Source: Holtermannia corniformis
Taxonomy: Eukaryota > Basidiomycota > Tremellomycetes > Holtermanniales
Assembly (NCBI GenBank): GCA_001599935.1
Contig: BCIJ01000013.1
Location: forward strand, 122,050-186,049
Direction of reading: 5' to 3'
DNA length: 64,000 nt
The notes under the pieces: generated by a model
The model's input: only the letters and a program-made list of their open reading frames with translations
The model's database searches: none
Told to the model about the DNA's origin: nothing
Shown: piece by piece, positions 24,594 to 38,580 of the stretch
Layout of the letters: each line of letters starts with the position of its first letter
Position numbering within the stretch: position 1 is the stretch's first letter
Translations under genes and position numbers: made by a program

Positions 24594-27500
24594 ATGGTCG
24601 CTTCGTCCGGTGAGCGCGCACTCTCAAGCCCACCACCGAGGATCACACTGGCCAGTCCTTCGAGCTCGAGCGTGTGCTCATTGTTCTCTGGCTCGGGCGG
24701 GACAAAGACCGCGCCGTCGCCAGGCGAGAAATCACCCCTGCGCAAGGTTCAAGCTCGGACCGCGAGTGCGAGCGCGGGCAAGCCTCTTGAGGAGAGCTGT
24801 AGACCCGTAGTCAACACTGCTCATCCACTAGGCCCAGCTTCTCGATGGCAACAGAGGCCGTTTGAGTCGTCGCCCACCGTCAGCCGGTGCTCGCTCGACA
24901 GATCGGCAAAGGAGGCATCGGCCGAGTGCAAGATTTTGGAAAACTTGCTGCCGTGGCCTCCAGAGCGGACACTCTTGTCGATAGCTGAGCGCAGGCGGTC
25001 CAACACGGTTCAATACAGCTTTCAAGCTGGCGAGATGGCCGGTCCAACCCTGCGACGCATGCCTAGTATGCACCACCTCGGTGCCGACAGGGACCGCGAC
25101 CGAGCACCAGCCGTCGTCAAGGCCCCTAGCGCGATCCTGCAAGAGCTCCAAGCGAGGCGCGAACGCCGAGGCTGGGAGTTTGACAAAAAGGCAAGCTAGC
25201 CGGACTGCTGACCGTGCTGACCAGAGTCCAGGCCGGGAAGAACGCTGCGGTCGAGCCTGTCGAGCCTTGGCCGTCGCAAGACGTGCACGAGCGACCGACT
25301 TCATTCAGGGTTCCGACTGCGATCGATGGGCTCGACGCGAGCCCAAAGCTCAGCGACCCTCAATCGGTCGTGCTGCCTTCCCCTTCGTTCTCCCACCTTG
25401 ATTACTTTGAATCACGCTCGGGCTCGCCTTCGTCGCTGAATAGCCCTTTGGCCGTCACGCCCGCTTTCACCGCTTCAACACCGGGTGTCGTCTTCCCCTC
25501 GGCGGGCGGCAAAGCTCCACCAAGCCGTCGGCTATCTATACTCTCCAAGCACCGCCCCGCGTCTCGCAAGCCCCGTCCGCGCTCGCAATCCCTTACCGGC
25601 AGATCGGTACGAGACTTGCGCATCTCAAATCCAATGCCCGTCAGTCGACAATGTAGTTCCCCCCTTCCATCCAACCCACCTACACCCGACCGCGGCCTGT
25701 TCCTGAGCGATGTCAATATAGACCTCGGAGGTCGGTACAGTGGCCTACCTCCTATCGGGACCACTCGGGGTTCACCGAGGTCACTGGCAGAATCGACACT
25801 GTACCCACCGACGACGCCGTCATCGGGTCGTCCATCTCTGGCAGACGATAGCCCCCGGTCACTAGTAGCTCGTCGGAACCCAATCTACCCGGCCCTAGCG
25901 CTCGCAAGCGACGTGTCGTTGCTTGCACCCTCTTCGCTCGGCTTGGATCTCTCGCCTGTCTCTTCGGGTGTTTCACTCCCGTCAAGCCTTGAAGCCGAGG
26001 CCGTCAAAGTGCTGCCAAAGCCAGTTGTCAAGGCCGCTCCCTCCATCCACGAACCTCTAGTCGTGCCACCGTCTGCCCATCCTTCCCAAGCAAACCCGCC
26101 CACTCTACCCCAACCACCCGAACCCATCCCGATCCCCGAAAAGAAACTGTCGCGGCGATCCCAACTGCTCGCCATGAACACCTTTTACCTCCCGCCAGCG
26201 CACCGCAAGCCGATCCTACGCGCGACAAAGTCGTACGGTCAAGGCGAGCTGCGTCAGAACGACCAAGGCTCAAGCACTCTGCTCTCTGCATGCGACGAGT
26301 TTGGCAAAAAGACGACGCCGTCGACGCCGAAACGGTCGGAAAGTCGAAGCAGGGATTCGCCATCGACGACATCGCCTCGTACCTCGTTTGGCGGGTCGTG
26401 GCACCGTCGACCGTCAGGCTTTAGTCTGTGCATGTCACCAACGGGTATAGAGCCATTACCGCTCGGCCCGTCAAACCACGGGGCCGAGGAGACGCCTAGG
26501 GTGCGTAAACCGAAACCAGCGCGCGAATCGCCCAGTTTCTCCGAGAGTCTCATGGCAGCGTCTGGGTCACTGCGCACCCTGTTCTCAAACAAGCGAGGAC
26601 GCAACCTGGAAAAGGCGTTCGAGGACCCAAAGGCCAAAGTCAAGGCGGCGACGTTGCCGAGGGGTCAGGCGGGTGGCAGGCTGGCGTCTGCTTTGGAGAT
26701 TTCCGACCCGATGCCGATTTACTCCCCGCCGACGATGAGGGCCGTGACCGAGGAGACGGGGGACCAAGAATGGCGTCAGAGTCTGTTGACGCAGGTCGTT
26801 GGCCAGAGCTTGCGGAGTCATTTGAACCTAGCGATGGACGAGCCAGCGGCGACGGTACCGAAATCAACCAAGCAGCGCGTCAGGACGCAGACTACACCGA
26901 AGCGTGCGTCACCGACGCCCAAGCGCCCACGGATCCCCAGCGCACTCGCTGTCCCTCGCACCACCCTCCATCCCGAGATCTCATCACCGATCGCACCGAG
27001 CCTGACACCGTCCCTGGCCGAACTGGAAGCTCGCCGGATTGCAGAAGATCAAGATGATGGCGGGTTGCTGGCACCTGGCGATCGTGAAGGGGATACTGGG
27101 TTTCTCGGGCGTGCACCGACGCCTCTGGCGCATCCTCTGCCGCCGCCCAAACGGGCTTCCCGCTCACCGACGGTTGCGAGCAAGGAGGATTGGAGGTCGG
27201 GGATCGGAGAGGCCATGATGGCGGCTGTTTGTAGTGTTGAGAGCGGGTTGACGGCCAAGGCGGAGATGCCGGCGCTCAAACCGGCTGCTGTCGACAGGGT
27301 ACGCACGCTCGAGGGCATTGGCAAGGAGGACAGCTGGGGGAGCAGCGAGTGAGTGGCCGTCTCGACCACCTGTATAGCTGATACGTTATAGATACTCGAC
27401 CGCGGCGTCGACCGCGCTGCACTCTACCCGCTCGCTCGAGCTCCTGCCCGCGCTCCCGCCGGTCGCCGTCCCTTCTCTGCCCGCACGGCGACCGGCGCCG

Positions 27501-27941
27501 TCACCGGCTGGTAAAGGCACACTGCAAGTGCTCATGACGCCCGCCGGGAGCAGTGTTGAAACACTGATCGTTTCATCGCTTCACACTGCTCGGATCCCGC
27601 CGGGCCCCAAGGGCTTCTTCTCGACGCTCGGACGCGGAGGCCGGCCAAAGGGTCAGTCACCACTCAAGCTAGCGGCGCCGGTTGGGCACGATTCACCGCA
27701 CCTACCGTCTCCCTCGCTCTTCCCGCCGTCTGTGCCGTCTGGGACGGGGCACGGCCTGGCCGAGCCGGCGGTCGCGACGGCCGGTGAGCCAGAGCGGTCG
27801 ACGTCCAAGATCCTGGCGTGGCGCCACGACGTTGGCTCGAACGAGGCCCTCGTCCAGCTCGAGGACAAGATGACGCAGCACGTCGAAAGGGAGCGCGAGG
27901 TCCTCACGCGGATCGCGAGCGCCGGAGCCAAGGGTCGCTAG
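24594..27941 (+). CDS. Large Ser/Pro-rich disordered protein
   Basis: Not recognised. Three exons (24594-25177, 25225-27348, 27392-27941) join in frame to give 1085 residues. Both introns are GT-AG, 47 and 43 bp, and restore the frame exactly. Composition is Ser, Pro, Arg and Thr rich with many SP/TP sites, typical of an intrinsically disordered phosphoprotein. Notable islands are a basic helical segment (AILQELQARRERRG, about 25130), the stretch SRRSQLLAMNTFYLPPAHRK (about 26150) and a C-terminal charged helix (LVQLEDKMTQHVERERE). No signal peptide, membrane segment or enzyme motif. Possibly a cytoskeletal, polarity or signalling scaffold, but that is only inference from composition. Confidence 0.8.
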
Positions 27942-28335
27942 GGAGGAGAATGGACGGACTGGACGGTTGATCGAGTCCTTTGTTTGCTGGGATGCAGACG
28001 GATCCTCACGGCAAAGTGTTTGAGATGGCCGCCTTTGGCCACGACGCATTGCTCAGGGCGATCGTCGAGGACAGAGCGCCATGTGTGTGTGGACGATGCA
28101 AGAGAGCTGCGTCGACGCTGCCTGGTGCGCATGCGCTCGCTCGGAGCGACAAAGGACGGCGGTCGTGTCCACCACTGACTCTTTTCTGCCCGCCGGCAGC
28201 TGCCATCCTTTCGAGACGAGTAGAGTGAGCAGGTTGAGAGCCCGCACCGCGCGAGATCGTCAATCTAGAGTATATAGTGACACCGGCCACCGTCCTCGCA
28301 TCACCTTTGCCCACGGCCGTTCGGTCCTCTGCTTG
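27942..28335. other. Intergenic region
   Basis: About 390 bp between two plus-strand genes. Short frames here are not supported. It should include the promoter of the Zn2Cys6 gene. Confidence 0.5.
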
Positions 28336-31300
28336 ATGAACCCGGCTGGGACAGGCAGCATGGCGCCCATGACCGGGCTCCCTCTCGGTCTGACGATCCG
28401 CTCGCAGTCTTCGGCCGCCCAAGGCGAGGCAAAGTCTAAAGGCAAGAAGCGGGCTACTGGTAGGTTGCCCTTGGCTCCAGAGCCGTGTCCGGGCTGATCG
28501 CGACCCACGTCACAGCAGGCTATGGGATCCCACCTTTGCAGAGGTCAGTACGGTCGTGAGCGATGGTCAACGCTGACTCGCCGTCGCCGTCTAGGGGAGC
28601 AGCCTGCCTGCCATGCCGCAACCGCAAGATGGTACGTCGTGTCTGCCCTCGGCTCTCGAGCTCATGTGTGTGCTCAGAAGTGCTCGGGGACGAGGCCCTG
28701 CTGTGAAAACTGTGCAAGGCGCTCGGATCGGTGCGAGTACGATGTAAAGCATACCCAGGGTCTCTACTTCAACCCGTATCCGAGTCGGTCTGGGAGAGTC
28801 ATGGTCTACCAAGCTGACAGTGTCCCAGCTCTGTTCTCGCCGATCGGTTCAAGAGCACCGAATGCACAACCTCGGATCCACCCCCAGCGAGCGAGCTCAG
28901 GCTACCCGCAAGGCATCCCATCCGTCCTCGACCCGCTCCCACCAGCATCCAGTTCACGCCAAGCCCAAGCGCCGCTGTACACCTCTGCCCCCTTTACGAC
29001 GACGCCTGCCTCCTTTCCGGCTTTTGCTCCGGAGATCACCCAGGATCCTTTCTACGGATCGCGCTCGAGCTACGGTCCGGCCCAGGCGTCGCGCGCTCCG
29101 CACCCACCATCCTTTTCCTTTGATCCGTCGTCTGCGCCCCAGCCGTCCTGGGCCGCTTCGACTTCCTTTGGCCAGCTCTCTGCTGGGTTCGAGCCGCGAC
29201 CGGATCTCGAGTACGGCCCCCCGCTGGCCAAGCAGCTACAGGAAGAGTACAAGCCAGAGCCATCGGCGCCGTTTGCACCGTGGGCGTTGCCACCGCCACC
29301 GCCCAAGCGCGCACGCGAAGATGCCGTCGATCACGAGCCCAGCCGGAAACGCATCGCGTTCTCCCCTCCAATCGTCAAACTCGAGACGGAGGATGTGGAT
29401 CTGGAGGGTGAAAAGCTGTATGCTTGCTCGCAGGTTCATGCTGAGGCGCTGACGACCGCGCAGGATTTCAATCTTCTTCTCGCCAGAATCGGCATACCAC
29501 GTATCAGGCTGCCTCTCGGAAAGCCGCTACCGTATCCGCATGGGCCTTGGAAACGGCTCGCAGCCCTCTCAATCGCTACAGCAGGTCGTCGTATGTCCTC
29601 CCACCCCGCACGACACACAGCTAACACCCGCAGTGCCTCCTCGGTGCCTCCTCGTCTTCACAGCCCGAAGACCAAGCGCGCGAGACCGAGCTGTACGATT
29701 CGGCAAAACAGGCATTAGAAGCGGAATGGGCCACGCACGACCATGTTCTCGACTCGATCTTTGCAGGGCATATGCTCGCGACGTGGCTGTGGCGCAAGGG
29801 CAGGATGCTCGAGGTCTGTAATGTCTCTGCGCCAAACCGGGTACTCATGTTCACAGGGCTATCTGCTAAACGGACGCGCTCTTCAGTGAGCCTTTGGACT
29901 CACCTCCAGGTGTGATCGCTGATACACTTTACCAGCCTCGCCTTGGCATGCGGCCTGCACAACATCCCGTCCTCCATCTGGCTCGATCCCAGCATCTTCT
30001 CACAGCCGCAGATCACGGGCTTGCCAAGCCCTCTGGTGCCTCCTGCAGACGACGCGATCGAGCTGGGCGAGAGGATCCACTTGTTGTGAGTGTTTTCTGT
30101 AAACGACGGCGGCGCGGGCTGATCCAGCGGCAGCCACTCCATTTTGGCGACGGACCTTGGGGTAAGTATCCTCACTCTGATACAGCTGCATTGGTTGATA
30201 TGATAGGCTGCTTTGAGCTGCGGATGGCCAGCAGTGTTGACCGGTGTCAAGTGCTTGACGCCGCTGCCTCGACCACTTGTTCTGGTGCGTCCGGCTGTCT
30301 CACACTGCACAGGCTGATGGCTGCAAACAGACACCACCGGAATCCATCTTTGACGTGCCAATGCCTGCGTTGTCCGGCAACATCCAGCCAGGAATGTACG
30401 ACAGCCGTAACAGCTCGATCGAGTCCGTCAGCCTGCCTGCTCATCACTCGACGCGCTAACACCGCCACAGAGCCGCGACGCAGCAAGCCGTAAGCGTCCA
30501 AGATCCCGGCCAAGAGCCCCCTCCTAACCGCGAGCTGTAGCTGTTCCTTCTCTACCGCGCAGCACAGATCCCAACGCTGCCCGACGAGACGCCCGATCTG
30601 AGCCTGAACGGGACCCCGCGCCATGGGCTTTCCATGCCCTCGCCCGAATCCACCGTGTCCGACTCGCCGCGGTCCACGGGCGGAGGAGACGAACGCGGGC
30701 CAGGCTGGGCTCAGACACCGCGCTTCCGTGTGGCCCAGACGTTCCGTGCGCTGCGTGATAGCGTGGACGCTTTGGACTCTGGGCTCGGTCAAGAGTTGAA
30801 GCTGAACAACCTCGGTGGCTTGTCGTGGGACGTTGCGGTTCTCGTGCGTGAACGGGCTCTGACGCGCGCCGGCTCATGCGCACACAGCACATCTTTATCC
30901 ATACGGCTCGCATGCTGCTGTACGACGTGACGGGCGATCAGATTGATCACGATGCAGCGTTGCAGAGCGCCGGTTTGTGCGCCTCACTGGTCCAGCTTTT
31001 GACGACTGATGTGAGTACGGTTGAATGCACGCGCTGCAGGCTCTGATCCGACTATCGTGGAGATCCACCGCCCGGGTCTGGTAGGACCGCTGACGGCGAC
31101 GCCGTGGCTCATGGTCATGAAAGTGCTGCATACAGAGGCAAAGCGCGAGCGCAGGCTCCACCACGCTACGGGTAAGCGCCATCGGTAGACGACTTGGCGC
31201 TCACACGAGACCGCAGAAGCAGCAGAGGCCAACGCCAAAGCGTACCGCGTCTTCGTCGCGCTTCAGTTGCGCGCAGAGCGTTGCGGCGTTGCGTACGTTG

Positions 31301-31377
31301 ACGATCCATCACACCGTCCCGCTAACAACCACAGGGCCGAGCTCGCGCGCCGCGGCGAGCACATTCTCAAAATCTAG
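28336..31377 (+). CDS. Zn2Cys6 transcription factor
   Basis: Fungal binuclear zinc-cluster regulator. Two introns flank and split the DNA-binding domain, which reads CLPCRNRKM, then KCSGTRPCCENC, then ARRSDRCEYD: the C-x2-C-x6-C...C-x2-C-x6-C pattern. A basic segment precedes it (KSKGKKRAT). A long Pro/Ser-rich linker carries KRAREDAVDHEPSRKRIAF, a likely nuclear localisation signal. The C-terminal half, in several short exons from about 29450, contains ITGLPSPLVPPADD, then a WAVF-like block and GGAGLIQRQP, consistent with the fungal-specific regulatory domain. The end at 31377 gives ARRGEHILKI. The in-frame ATG at 28360 is an alternative start. Targets cannot be deduced. Convergent with CAF1. 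Confidence 0.85.
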
Positions 31378-31521
31378 CGCGCCATCTCCCGTGTCCATAC
31401 TGTATCAACTGTAGCATCGTGTAGCATTGTCGACTTGGCACTCTCAACTTCATGCATGCATGCTAGCACATGGCGCGTACAATCGTGACAACAGATACAA
31501 GCAGTCCCAGCCCATCAAGCA

Positions 31522-34500
31522 CTAGTATGGCTTTTCGGTGCCAAACATGGCCATGCCGTTTGCAGGCGAGCCCGTTCCTCGGCTCGTGGCCGTGCCGGGA
31601 TTCAGGCCGTCAATGGCATACCGTACGCGGTTTTGACCAGACGAGAACCCGTACAGGTACCCTCTGCAGAATGTCAGCTCCCTCGCACGACCGTGATCGA
31701 CTGACCGGTAGTAGTCGTCATCGAGCTTGTTGTCAAAGTAGGTGCTTCGGATCCGGAAGAAGACGGAAGCCGTGAGGAGCGAGTCGGACCCTGCTTGGTG
31801 CTGGGGACCTATCCGTTGAACCTGAAGCGCGTGAGTGAGGCGCAGTCAAAGTGATGACGCACCCCTAGTGACTCTGCAATCTCTTGCAGCCCTCCTCGAA
31901 GCGTCTTGACACTGCGCACGACGTGCTTGATGTCGTAGATGCATGGGAACCAGATGGCGAGCAGGTTGAAGAAATCGGCTTCGATGGCGGGAAGAGGCTC
32001 GCACGTGAGCACCTTCATGAGGTAGCCAAAGTCGTAGCCGCTGCGGGGGTCAGCGCTCTGTGCTCTTGTTCAGGTAATGTTTGAAGTGAACGAAGGAGAG
32101 GGAAGAGCTGTCACGCAGCGTCTATGCAAGATGTGGCCGCAAGTCGCCAGATCCAGCACGGCGACCAGCTAGTAGCGATCCTCGGGACTTGGGCGACTTC
32201 TACGCTGCTTACAGTGGGCAGGGCTGTCATTGCCCGGCCGAGCTCAGCAGGAGCTGCCAGCTCAAACGATACAATGAATCCAGCCCTGGGCTTGCGCCAG
32301 CCTGCAAGCCGTATGCACAGTCGCAACTCACGAATGGAACGAGACCCATTTGACATGCTTGAACAAGACCATGCCGCTCGTGATCAGGAGCTCGCCAAAG
32401 CGCTCGATATCGATCCCGTCGTCTTCGAACCGTTTAAAGTCGATCCCAGACTTTTTGAGGAGCTCTATTGATTCGGGCGCGTACATGTCGTTTCTGCGAG
32501 TGTCAGCGGTGATCGGGGTGGGGCCAACGCCGGGCGAGGCCTGCTACAGCTGGCTTCAATACTGCTGTACGCTATTGTGAAGCAGTGATGAGCCGTAAAG
32601 CTACTGATTGCGTCCGTTCCCCTCTGCATACCGCCTGGTGTTGTGTCCTGCCCGTATTGGCATATGCACCGTGCAGTGCTAACCCGCGTTCCAGGAGCCC
32701 TGCCAGTAGCACCGTCGCCATTCTTGACATGCACGACGGCTTCCGTCTCGTTCCCCTGCACACGTCCCAATGGGAGTCGGCAGGCGCAGTCATCCCCAAG
32801 TCAAGTTCCATCTGTCACTTGACATGGTAGAGCCGTCCCTGCAGCCTGGCCAGCGCACCACCACGTCAACCAATGAGAGCGGCAAACGCGTCTACTCATA
32901 GATCAAATACCTCTGACGTTCGGCCGGTATTGTCTACCACGCCGTGCCATGCACCGACGCAGCGCCCAGCGTGTACGGCTGCTTGGTCCGCATCAAGTCC
33001 AGCGAGCTTCCGGATTCGACTGAGGCACGTAGCATCCGATACGCGGGAGCTTGCCTCCCACCAAGAATACCAGCAGATGCGAGCAACAAGTCACCATGGG
33101 AACCAAAGCGTAGCAAAGGATCCCAAGCGAGCTCCGTAATGGTCCGTACGCATGTCCACCGTTGCCAGATAGAAAGACATAACACACGACTGACGATTCG
33201 GGATCGCACCTGCCAACCTTTTCAGACACCGCGCAACGAGCGCTTCGGTCAAACCCCAAATATCCGTCCGCGAACGATCACGTTGCTGTACCGCAGTTAC
33301 CGCGCCAACAGAGTCCATATACCGTACGTCTTGACGCAAGTGCGGCGACACGCAAATCGACCAATGAGAAACCACTCACTGCAGACTGAAACGAAAATTA
33401 AACTGCCAGGTACAGACATCGGGCATGTTGCCGTCCTCATCGCTGAGCGTGATCCCGAGCTGGATCACATTGAGCATGTCGACGTTTGCGCGCATTGTTT
33501 GGAAATGGTAGTCTGAGCCTGTTTTGAACGTGCCGATGGGGCGGGCGACGATGCCGGGGAATTCCGTGTCCTGCGAAGTGAGCGTTAGCGGGGTGCTCGG
33601 ACGCTGTGAGAGGTGGGGCGAGGTTGATCGGAGCAGCAGTCTGACCTCGCAAGGTGACACACTGTCTTTGTAGAGTAGATAGGAGGATCGGTCACGAAAC
33701 CGAGCTTCGAAGCGCAGCGTAGATAAATCACGGTCGGTAAGGAATCCCTATGCAGCATACTGATCTCGGTATGTGCACGCGCTGTCATCGTACAATACTG
33801 TAGACGGTATCGTCCGAGTCTCAACGACCGACCAGCGCGCGCCAAGTATGAGAGACGGGATCTCACAAACATGGTAGCGCGGCAGATACAGGACGCTGAG
33901 AAAACCGATTGACATCCGGTGCAAACAAGACTCGAGACGGCGGCGCTAGGGAATCCAGGTTGTCAAGAGGCAAGACCGACCGAGCTATCCGAGGCTCGGG
34001 TCGTTGCTCTTGCTAGGGATTCCGGCTGACGGCCGAGGACCGTGTGGCGCTAGAGTTCTACAGCGTTGCCGCTGTCGGCGCCGCTACACGACGTCGACCA
34101 GAGACCCAAGCAGACGCTGGACTGGTCTAGCGCTGTAGCGCTGTCTCGGGTCGCAGAGACTGGCGTCTGGTTTATTCCGAGGGGAGTATTTGGGGTGGCG
34201 TCGTGCCTCTTCGCGACGAACGCAAGGGGCCTAGACGAGTGACCGTACCAATAGCACGAGAAACAGACACAGCACCCACACACGTAGCACACAGCACGCA
34301 AGTGATGTTGCCGACCATAGACTGAGTCTGTGTCGGTTTACAGGCTGATCGCTTTGGCGGGCACTAGTGTGGAGCCGTGTGGTCAACGGGTGGCCGGTCA
34401 TGCTGCCGTTTGTGCGCGCCTGCTGAACCTGTGAACGTGACGGATAGTTGTGACACTAGAGGCAGCGTCATGGTTCAAGATTAGACATGATTCGAGCTTG

Positions 34501-34775
34501 TCGCCGTGGACGGAGTCAAGTTGCGTTGGCGTTGCTTTGCGCTCGGTTCATCACCGGTCTCCGTTGACCAGACTAGACGGAACCAAGGCAGGGTCAAGCA
34601 AGACACTCACCATCGAGACATAAGGGTAGCGATCGATACTCTGCCGGAGCTGAGCCAGTTCCTCTTCGAGGGTATCGGCCCAGACCTGGCTTGTGTCAGT
34701 ATCTGCCGGTGGTCGCTGGACGGTGTAGCGTACATCGTGGATCCTGTAGTCCTTTGGGTGGCGTAGTGTTGCCAT
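31522..34775 (-). CDS. POP2: CCR4-NOT deadenylase Caf1/Pop2
   Basis: DEDD-family 3' exonuclease that removes mRNA poly(A) tails in the CCR4-NOT complex. Exon 1 (34775-34611) gives YRIHDV near the start and ends YPYVSM. Exon 2 (33570-33380) starts exactly at [13 protein letters not shown], supplying the catalytic D-x-E pair. Exon 3 (from 32493) gives [12 protein letters not shown]. Exon 4 (from 32040) gives GYDFGYLMK with the third Asp. The last part gives [10 protein letters not shown] with the catalytic His and final Asp, ending GTEKPY. All junctions keep frame, so the gene looks intact. Three introns are exceptionally long for this genome: 1040, 886 and 291 bp. Shares a 350-bp divergent promoter with ubiquitin-eL40. 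Confidence 0.96.
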
Positions 34776-35125
34776 GGGTGGTGGTGCAGTGGGATGCGAG
34801 CAGCAAGGTGGTTGCGAGGAGCAAGTGGTGAGCTGGTCTTGGGTGACGCGGTGTTACTGCGGCGCCTACTGGCTGTGTAACGACGCCCGCGCTGTTATAC
34901 GTGACACGCCTATTGCAATACCCCACGATGATAATAGCACTGCCACATAACGCCGCTGGGGGGTTTACATTATCGGCGTTATGACCGTTCAACCCCCGAA
35001 ATCGCCTGGTGCCCGCCTGGTGCGATTGTCGAGTGCGCCAGTGACCGTCTTGTTCACCTGTGCAAATCCGCAACCGTACGTCGTCGCCGTCCACCCTCAC
35101 AAACAACGACTGACGCCTCGCACAG
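34776..35125. promoter_or_regulatory. Bidirectional CAF1/eL40 promoter region
   Basis: This 350-bp region lies between the divergent start codons of CAF1 and the ubiquitin-eL40 fusion gene. It contains a perfect inverted repeat (34946-34955 with 34974-34983) near its centre. No canonical TATA box was assigned with confidence. Confidence 0.6.
34946..34983. repeat. 10-bp perfect inverted repeat
   Basis: CATAACGCCG at 34946-34955 is the exact reverse complement of CGGCGTTATG at 34974-34983, with an 18-bp spacer. Lying between two divergent genes, it may be a paired site for a dimeric regulator of both, or a cruciform-prone sequence. Seen directly; role inferred. Confidence 0.75.
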
Positions 35126-36157
<1,032 letters not shown>

Positions 36158-36563
36158 CCTACTCGCCCGAACGCCTTGGGCTCGGTTTGTATGATTTGCG
36201 CGATGCCATTGCTTGGATCCGCGTCTCTGTCTGCAGTGCCGTCGTAGCCGCAGTGGAACAAACTGGTACCATAGCAGTACAGCATCCGTGTCTATCAGCG
36301 TGCACAGCAGCTAGTGGACGAGCCATGGCTGATTATCAGACTGATTGCACGACCATGTTGAGGGTCGTGATCAGCTACCAGTGTCACTCCCAAAGCTGAA
36401 CCGAGTGATCGTTGATGCACGACTGACAGCCGAGATCCCATTGATGATGCTGCTTGTCTCTGGTCGACTGCAGCAGCAACACCCACAGTAGACTGAAATT
36501 GTCACCATCGTCGCCAGCATCAGCACGTCCATCCACACCATCCTCACCACCCGCCCAGCACCA
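36158..36563. other. Intergenic region
   Basis: About 400 bp between two plus-strand genes. No repeat, RNA gene or supported coding frame. It should hold the eL40 terminator and the Ima1 promoter. Confidence 0.5.
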
Positions 36564-38580
36564 ATGGGCCTCCTAACCCGGTCCGCAACTCGCCCCACCC
36601 CCGTCGAGTGCTTCTTCTGCCTGTCGCCCTCTCTGCTCGCGCCGCACAGCACGAGATCCAACTGGCAATGCGCCCAGTGTCGGTGCTGGAACATGCGCGA
36701 CGCCGTGCGTCCTGTGCTATGCTATTCGATCCGAGGACAGGAGCTGACGAGCACAGCACGGCGAGATGGTATCCGATCATCCGGCCATGCACAACCCTGC
36801 TCTCAACACGAGCTCCTTCTCAAGAAGAGGTGAGCTCGGTCCCGGCGATCCCGTATCGACATGTCTGAACGCTACCAGCCGCACCATCCACGTCCCATCT
36901 ACCCTCGCAGCCGAGGCAGACAATCTTCTGCCAAAGCTGTCTCACCAACCAGACGCTCATCACAAACCTGTTGGCAAACTACCTTCCAGACGATCATGTA
37001 TGTCTTACGCCAACGCCAACGTCTAGGCTGACCCCGGACGGTACGCTCAGGACCCGACATATACCCAGCTGTACGCCAACCTGCCCACCTACCTGACCTC
37101 GCTACATACGCGCTATCCGCCCGTCTGCGCCCAATGCCAGCCAGCCGTCGATCAAGCCCTGCGCAAGAGCGACTACAGGGCTCAAGCGGGCGCATGGGCT
37201 GGGCTCCTCAAACGACGCGACGGCTCGGAGCGCGAGCAACGAAACGGAGGCGCACAGAGAGAGGATACATGGGACCAAGTGCTCGTTTGGCGCTGCCGCG
37301 GCGCACTATACCTACTCGGTTGCGCGCTCAGCTGGGCCGTCGCTATCTCGGGTGCGTCCGAATCTGTCGTTCGGTGACGCTGACGAGGACAGCCACGACA
37401 AACCGAGATTTCCTAGCGACGACTCTGGCCAAAGCTCCAATCCCCTCGCCTAGACTCGCACTGCTAGCATACCACCTGTGCTCAATCGGGTGGATCGCTT
37501 GGGACCCTTTCTGGCTCCGGCGCGTCCGCTCGCACGGTACGCTCAAAGTGCACGGTCGCGGCATCTGGGTCGTGAGTTGCTCTTAACAGTTGACCGCTTG
37601 GCGCGAACACTGATCCGCGTAGCGCAACATGCTGTGTACAATGGCGCTGCGAGTCGTCGCGAGCGCACTGCTGTTGCTGTCGGATACGAGAGACAAGAGC
37701 CCATGGTTGTTAGTAACCCTACGCGTACTCGCTGCGCTCGAACTGGCGGTATGTGACTGTCAACGCCACTGGATCCACAAACTAAGCTGCCGACTAGCTG
37801 TTCGCACACTCGATCACCATCCTCCGGCTCAAACAACCCCTCCCGGTCCGGCTCATCCGCTCCAAACCCGACCTCTGCGCCGATCCCATCCCAGTCCAGC
37901 CACAGCCACAAGCGCAAGCACAGCTCCTCTCGTCCCTCACATTAACGAATCACCCACCCGTCCAACCTTTCGCCAACCCCATCTTTGGACAATCCTCGAC
38001 CTTGCACCCTACGACGGTTGAGACCGAAGCCGTTCCGATGGAATGGGAGCCGGATCCAGCCGCCGCGGCGCCGAACAGAGACTGGGACTCGTTTGCGACG
38101 GGCCGACAGCGCATGTTCCCGGATGCGACGGCCGAGACGGGCTTGGAGGGTTTGTTGGCAGGTTGGGGGATCGGTGGAGGCGGCGACGCCACCGGGAAAC
38201 CAGTCGCCATCTCAAACGCCAGCGTGTACGCCCATCAGCCCAGACGTCCCTTTTCACAACCAGCCGAACCCATTCTCCGCTGGACATGGATCACGCTCTG
38301 GATCGCTCGTACCCTCCTCTCCCTCATCCCCACCCAACCCCAACCCCAAGCCCTACTCAACAACCTGCTGATCCCCGAATTCGCACTCGCGCTCTGCTCG
38401 CTAGCGTACCTGCTCCTGACCCCGACCCCGAACACGCGCAAGATGGCTCATCGGTTCGCGGCAATCGTCTTGACGATCAATATCATCGCCCTCGGGTATC
38501 TGGTACCGAATGCGCCACCGTACGCGTTCGAAGCGGGTCTGTGGGTCGCAGGGTTGAACCAGGTGTTGGCTTGGCGATGA
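36564..38580 (+). CDS. IMA1: Ima1-type inner nuclear membrane protein
   Basis: Homologue of fission-yeast Ima1 / animal Samp1 (NET5), an integral inner nuclear membrane protein linking chromatin and the nuclear envelope. The N-terminal zinc-binding region reads VECFFCLSPS, then CAQCRCWN; after an intron GEMVSDHPAMHNPAL; then CQSCLTNQTLITNLLANYLP, LHTRYPPVCAQCQPAV, matching the Ima1_N order of four CxxC pairs. Hydrophobic segments follow: GALYLLGCALSWAVAISG and others after 37600, plus a C-terminal cluster (TWITLWIARTLLSLIP, FALALCSLAYLLLTP, FAAIVLTINIIALGYLV). Six or more short introns. Convergent with the FAD oxidase gene. Confidence 0.9.

Noticed and set aside
25191..25224. GC-AG intron of 34 bp in the Ser/Pro-rich gene
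   Set aside because: It would break the reading frame. A GT-AG intron at 25178-25224 (47 bp) restores it exactly.
32585..32610. snoRNA C/D-box-like strings TGATGA and CTGA in a CAF1 intron
   Set aside because: Only about 20 bases apart and on the strand opposite to CAF1; too short for a box C/D RNA.
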